DNA from: Epiperipatus broadwayi | Lineage: Eukaryota > Onychophora > Udeonychophora > Euonychophora > Peripatidae | Reading direction: 5' to 3' | DNA: 64,000 bases | NCBI GenBank assembly: GCA_028023455.1 | Contig: JAQFVV010000032.1 | Location: 3,164,001 to 3,228,000, forward strand | Part shown: positions 61,223-64,000 of the stretch, piece after piece | How positions within the stretch are numbered: the first letter of the stretch is position 1 | Layout: every line of letters begins with the position of its first letter | Notes under the pieces: generated by a model | Told to the model about the DNA's origin: nothing | Database searches by the model: none | The model's input: only the letters and a program-made list of their open reading frames with translations | Position numbers and translations under genes: made by a program

Positions 61223-61524
61223 AATATAGGGGATTTGAACTCAGACTTTCAAGCACCCTTCAACTATCCACACTATCTCACACAACTGATACATATAACC
61301 ACACACATGTAGAAAAGATAAATAATCACCAATATATGTATTTTGTGCTAAACCAGCACCCATCAGTTCATCCAGATTATCATCTTCCACACACACGTAT
61401 ATAATCAGTGCTCAGTTTATATTAAGATAGCAAATCTTCATACCTTAAAAAATCTGAGTTCAAATCCCCTATATTTACAATTAAGCTCCAGGTATGTGAA
61501 AAGAGCCTGTATTTCAAATATTTA
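61223..61524 (-). mobile_element. Family B foldback element with target duplication
   Basis: A perfect 25-bp inverted repeat lies at 61221-61245 (TAAATATAGGGGATTTGAAC, TCAGA) and 61453-61477. The outer part reads as TCTGAGTTCAAATCCCC, close to a polymerase III B box. The minus strand carries the hammerhead-like core annotated at 61317-61377. A tail with ATTAAGCTCCAGGTAT follows the right repeat. TACATCAGATTA at 61211-61222 and 61525-61536 is a 12-bp target-site duplication, so insertion was probably via an RNA or target-primed route. Confidence 0.8.
61317..61377 (-). ncRNA. Hammerhead-like ribozyme relic, family B copy at 61.3 kb
   Basis: On the minus strand the outer stem I ATAATC pairs with GATTAT. 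The core box is CTGATGG (61360-61366; last base should be A). Stem II is GTGCT / AGCAC around GGTTT (61345-61359), five perfect pairs. AAA then stands where GAA is expected. Stem III is AT / AT around ACAT, and the predicted cleavage site after A is followed by TTGG (61329-61332). Compared with 41461-41519 the outer stem differs by a compensated pair change (ATGATC/GATCAT versus ATAATC/GATTAT). Probably inactive. Confidence 0.55.
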
Positions 61525-61536
61525 TACATCAGATTA

Positions 61537-63301
61537 AAAAAACAACAAAAAATAATTATTTATACATAATGAATTAAAATGGTGCATGTAACAAACTGTG
61601 ATCAAAAAAACTTACTGAAGTAGTAATTAGTATAATTGCTTGTCATATCTTGATTTTGGGTTTGAATCAGGTCAGTTGAGTCTTGGATTTTTTTCAGGTC
61701 ACAAGCTAGCTTAGGCTTAGCATGTGTTTTAGGTAACCAATCCAGTTAACTATCCAAAAGTAGTCAGTAAATAGGTATTTAGATATTATTATTATCTAAA
61801 TAAATAAATTGGTCAGATAAGTGTCAATATTCTGATAGCAAAAATAAATAATTATAATACAATGCTATCAGCACAACTGGGTTAAGAGGAGTCACTTTCA
61901 TATGGTGCTAAACACATGGTTCGCTTTTATTTTAAAGAACATAAAAATATTTGCCACTTCTTATGTGTTCTATCCATGGGGTCTTAATTTTAAACTTATT
62001 GGATTTACTTTCTACAATTATTAATATATAATCAAGATTTACATTTTATTATATTGAGTGAATACAATTATGATAGTTTTTAATGTAGGGGGAAATACCA
62101 TTTATTTATTTTTTTGGAAAAAATCTTCTTAGGAGTAAATTGGTTGAATTTTTATTATAACAAAACAATAATGAAGACTAATATTTTAAGGTCATAACCG
62201 TCTTTAAAAATAATTCTTGAAATTTACACAAAAACTTGTAGTGTAAACATGCTTTTATAATAATTTAAAAAAAAAAAAAGATTAAGAAGTAGAATAATTT
62301 GCTTTTTGGTTGTTTTATATAATTTTAAGTGACTTGATTTTTCTTCTCTTCATGATTTACAGTGCAAATGTTTAGACTCTATTCCTGTACCATCATCTGT
62401 ATTGTATATATATTTTTAATTACTATTTAAATTGTTACTGCTTTGAAACACAAATATCTAAAATTTAAAATAAATAAATAAATGGTTTATGTACCAGAAG
62501 TGACAAATTGGAGTTCAATCTACGAAGATTTAGTTGTAAATTTGCCATTCTGCAAAAAACCATATAGGGTAATAGCTATAACATTAGACAATTAATATTA
62601 CTTTTAATCTTTTTTTTTTTTTTGAAGTTTTGTTAATTGACAATATCACTGAATATGTAAAAGGCCTCATGCTTATCTTATGCCTACAACCTGGAATTCA
62701 AATCCAGGTTATGTAAATTTTGGAATTAAAGATTTTGTACTTAACTACTTGAACTATAACCAAATTATCTAACTATCTAGTATTGGTCAATATATGAGTA
62801 AAATTCCAAATTATCTCAGGGTTTTTTTAAATGAATATCTGCATTGACTGCAAATACAGAAATACAATTGTAATATACTGTGACCTTCACTAATAATAAA
62901 CTAGGACACTCATAAATAATGTCTTCTAATAGATCTCACCAAATATCTGCAACTGTTAGAATAGGGGTGTAGTACTAGTGAAAAAATTACTTTGTGTAGA
63001 TAAATGCTTTTATAATAGATTCACATTTTTCAATATTCATCTCTAAGAGTCAATAGATTCTTTTAACTCCAATAAATATAAAAAATCTAGTTTAGATTGA
63101 TTCAGTACTGTATTTGTCTCAATAATATAATTTTATTTTATTATATAAAAACAATGGAATTATAAAATAAACTACGCTTAGTCAAAACATTTTTTGAACA
63201 ATTTCTATCTTCTTAATATCTAATACGTATTATTGTATTGTCTAATATTTAAATTTTATCAAAAAATGCAATCACATATTTTTTCTAACATACATTTAAA
63301 A
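61537..63301. other. AT-rich interval, no gene seen
   Basis: Possible worn SINE patches occur near 61650-61700 (GGGTTTGAATCAGGTCAG) and 62690-62712 (GGAATTCAAATCCAGG). No frame supported. Confidence 0.35.
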
Positions 63302-63309
63302 GTCTAGAC

Positions 63310-64000
63310 CAGGAGTGGACAATTGTTTCGGCTCTGGGGCCACTTTGTAAAAGTGGAAGTTAGGGAAGAGCTGCATCTTTTAAAATGATTGCATTCATTA
63401 GTTAATTTTGCATTTCAGAAAAGATATAAATTGTAACATAAAAATCAATAAATATAAATTAAATAAAATAGTGGCAGTTTTATTCAATTTATTTATTGTG
63501 CTAATTTCATATCATCTATAGCTGCAAGCACCTCTAATTTTGGAATCAATTTAATGAGATAAATGTACCCTATCACATTTTTCTACAATTTTTTGAAATT
63601 AGGAATAAAATTGCTTGTTGAGATTCTCATCACACTCTGCAAGTTAATGTCTGTCAATGAGCATCTATATTTACTCTGATCTTCAAGCAAGAAAAACTTT
63701 GCTCACAAATATATGTAGACCCAAATATAGAAAATATTTTCCAGCAAATTTCTTCATACATGGAAATTTTTCATCAGACCAAGATTTGTAAAAGTCAACT
63801 AATGTCACAGCATTAAACATTTCTTTCGCAGTAATAATCTGATTGCATATCAATAAGTTCAAGCTGCAGCTCTTCAGGTACTGTGTCAATATCAGCAGTG
63901 ATGGGATAAGAGAGCAAATTGAATTTAGGCTCAATTTTCTTAAAGTCCTGACATCTTCTTTTGATCTCATCCTCCAAACTCTGCAGATGATCCCTAATCT
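63310..64000 (-). pseudogene. hAT transposase pseudogene, C-terminal part, runs off the window
   Basis: The minus frame 63970-63683 gives LIPSLLILTQYLKSCSLNLL, then AKEMFNAVTLVDFYKSWSDE and KFPCMKKFAGKYFLYLGLHI. After a one-frame shift near 63715 it continues ICEQSFSCLKIRVN. This is the hAT dimerisation region (compare the family's L-x-x-x-Y-V-C-E-x-x-F-S and K-S-K-x-R-x-x-L-T motifs), closest in style to the GTF2IRD2/ZBED5-like hAT group. The element end is at 63310, CAGGAGTGGACAATTGTTTC, GGCTCTGGGGCCAC, like hAT termini. The N-terminal part lies beyond the window. Confidence 0.8.

Noticed and set aside
1-64000. CRISPR array, operons, bacterial promoters or origins
   Set aside because: No regularly spaced direct repeats with unique spacers and no prokaryotic gene organisation; the window is eukaryotic.

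Overview
This is an AT-rich, gene-poor piece of an animal (metazoan) nuclear genome. The evidence is long introns with GT..AG borders, a terminal coding exon followed by an AATAAA signal, and a dense mix of decayed metazoan transposons: RTE and L1/Tx1-type LINEs, mariner, Tigger/pogo, hAT, and tRNA-derived SINEs. There is no bacterial-style gene packing, and none of the open frames looks like an operon gene. I cannot fix the species. A large invertebrate genome (mollusc or chelicerate type) would fit, but that is inference.

Host genes. The only well-supported host gene is on the + strand: a 144-bp phase-0 exon at 3297-3440 and a terminal exon at 17290-17538, separated by a roughly 13.8-kb intron, with a polyadenylation signal at 17742-17747. 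The two exons join in frame. I do not recognise the protein. A second possible exon lies at 28969-29128. Upstream exons of the first gene lie outside the window or were not seen.

Mobile elements. Positions 1-770 hold two 3' pieces of one LINE family, with a third copy at 49160-49790. RTE C-terminal scraps (-) lie at 2940-3170 and 36960-37180, and a longer RTE relic (+) covers about 43930-46330. A relatively intact L1/Tx1-like LINE (-) occupies 38607-40790, one frame broken by only two stops. DNA transposons are mariner 14713-15744, Tigger 47312-48666 (full length, with TA duplication), a non-autonomous hAT 59538-59898 (perfect 8-bp duplication) and a hAT transposase pseudogene from 63310 to the window end. 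Four tRNA-like SINE copies lie at 51401-51510, 51557-51618, 58245-58316 and 59006-59118.

Most interesting: two foldback repeat families. Family A (about 12769, 25557, 41887 and 60062) and family B (about 8890-9985, 41292-41650 and 61223-61524) consist of long inverted arms. Several copies have an asymmetric tail and 12-14-bp target-site duplications. Both families carry what reads as a hammerhead ribozyme core. In family B three copies keep CTGATGA-like box, stem II, GAAA and stem I, with mutations that look like CpG decay of one canonical ancestor and one compensatory stem-I change. Hammerheads are known in Penelope-like elements and retrozymes, so these may be a ribozyme-bearing retroelement lineage in foldback form. 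Other notes are a G+C-rich island of unknown nature at 35045-35660 and a pair of ~0.95-kb repeats at 10108-11080 and 32190-33133. Everything else is AT-rich intronic or intergenic DNA in which I see no gene.
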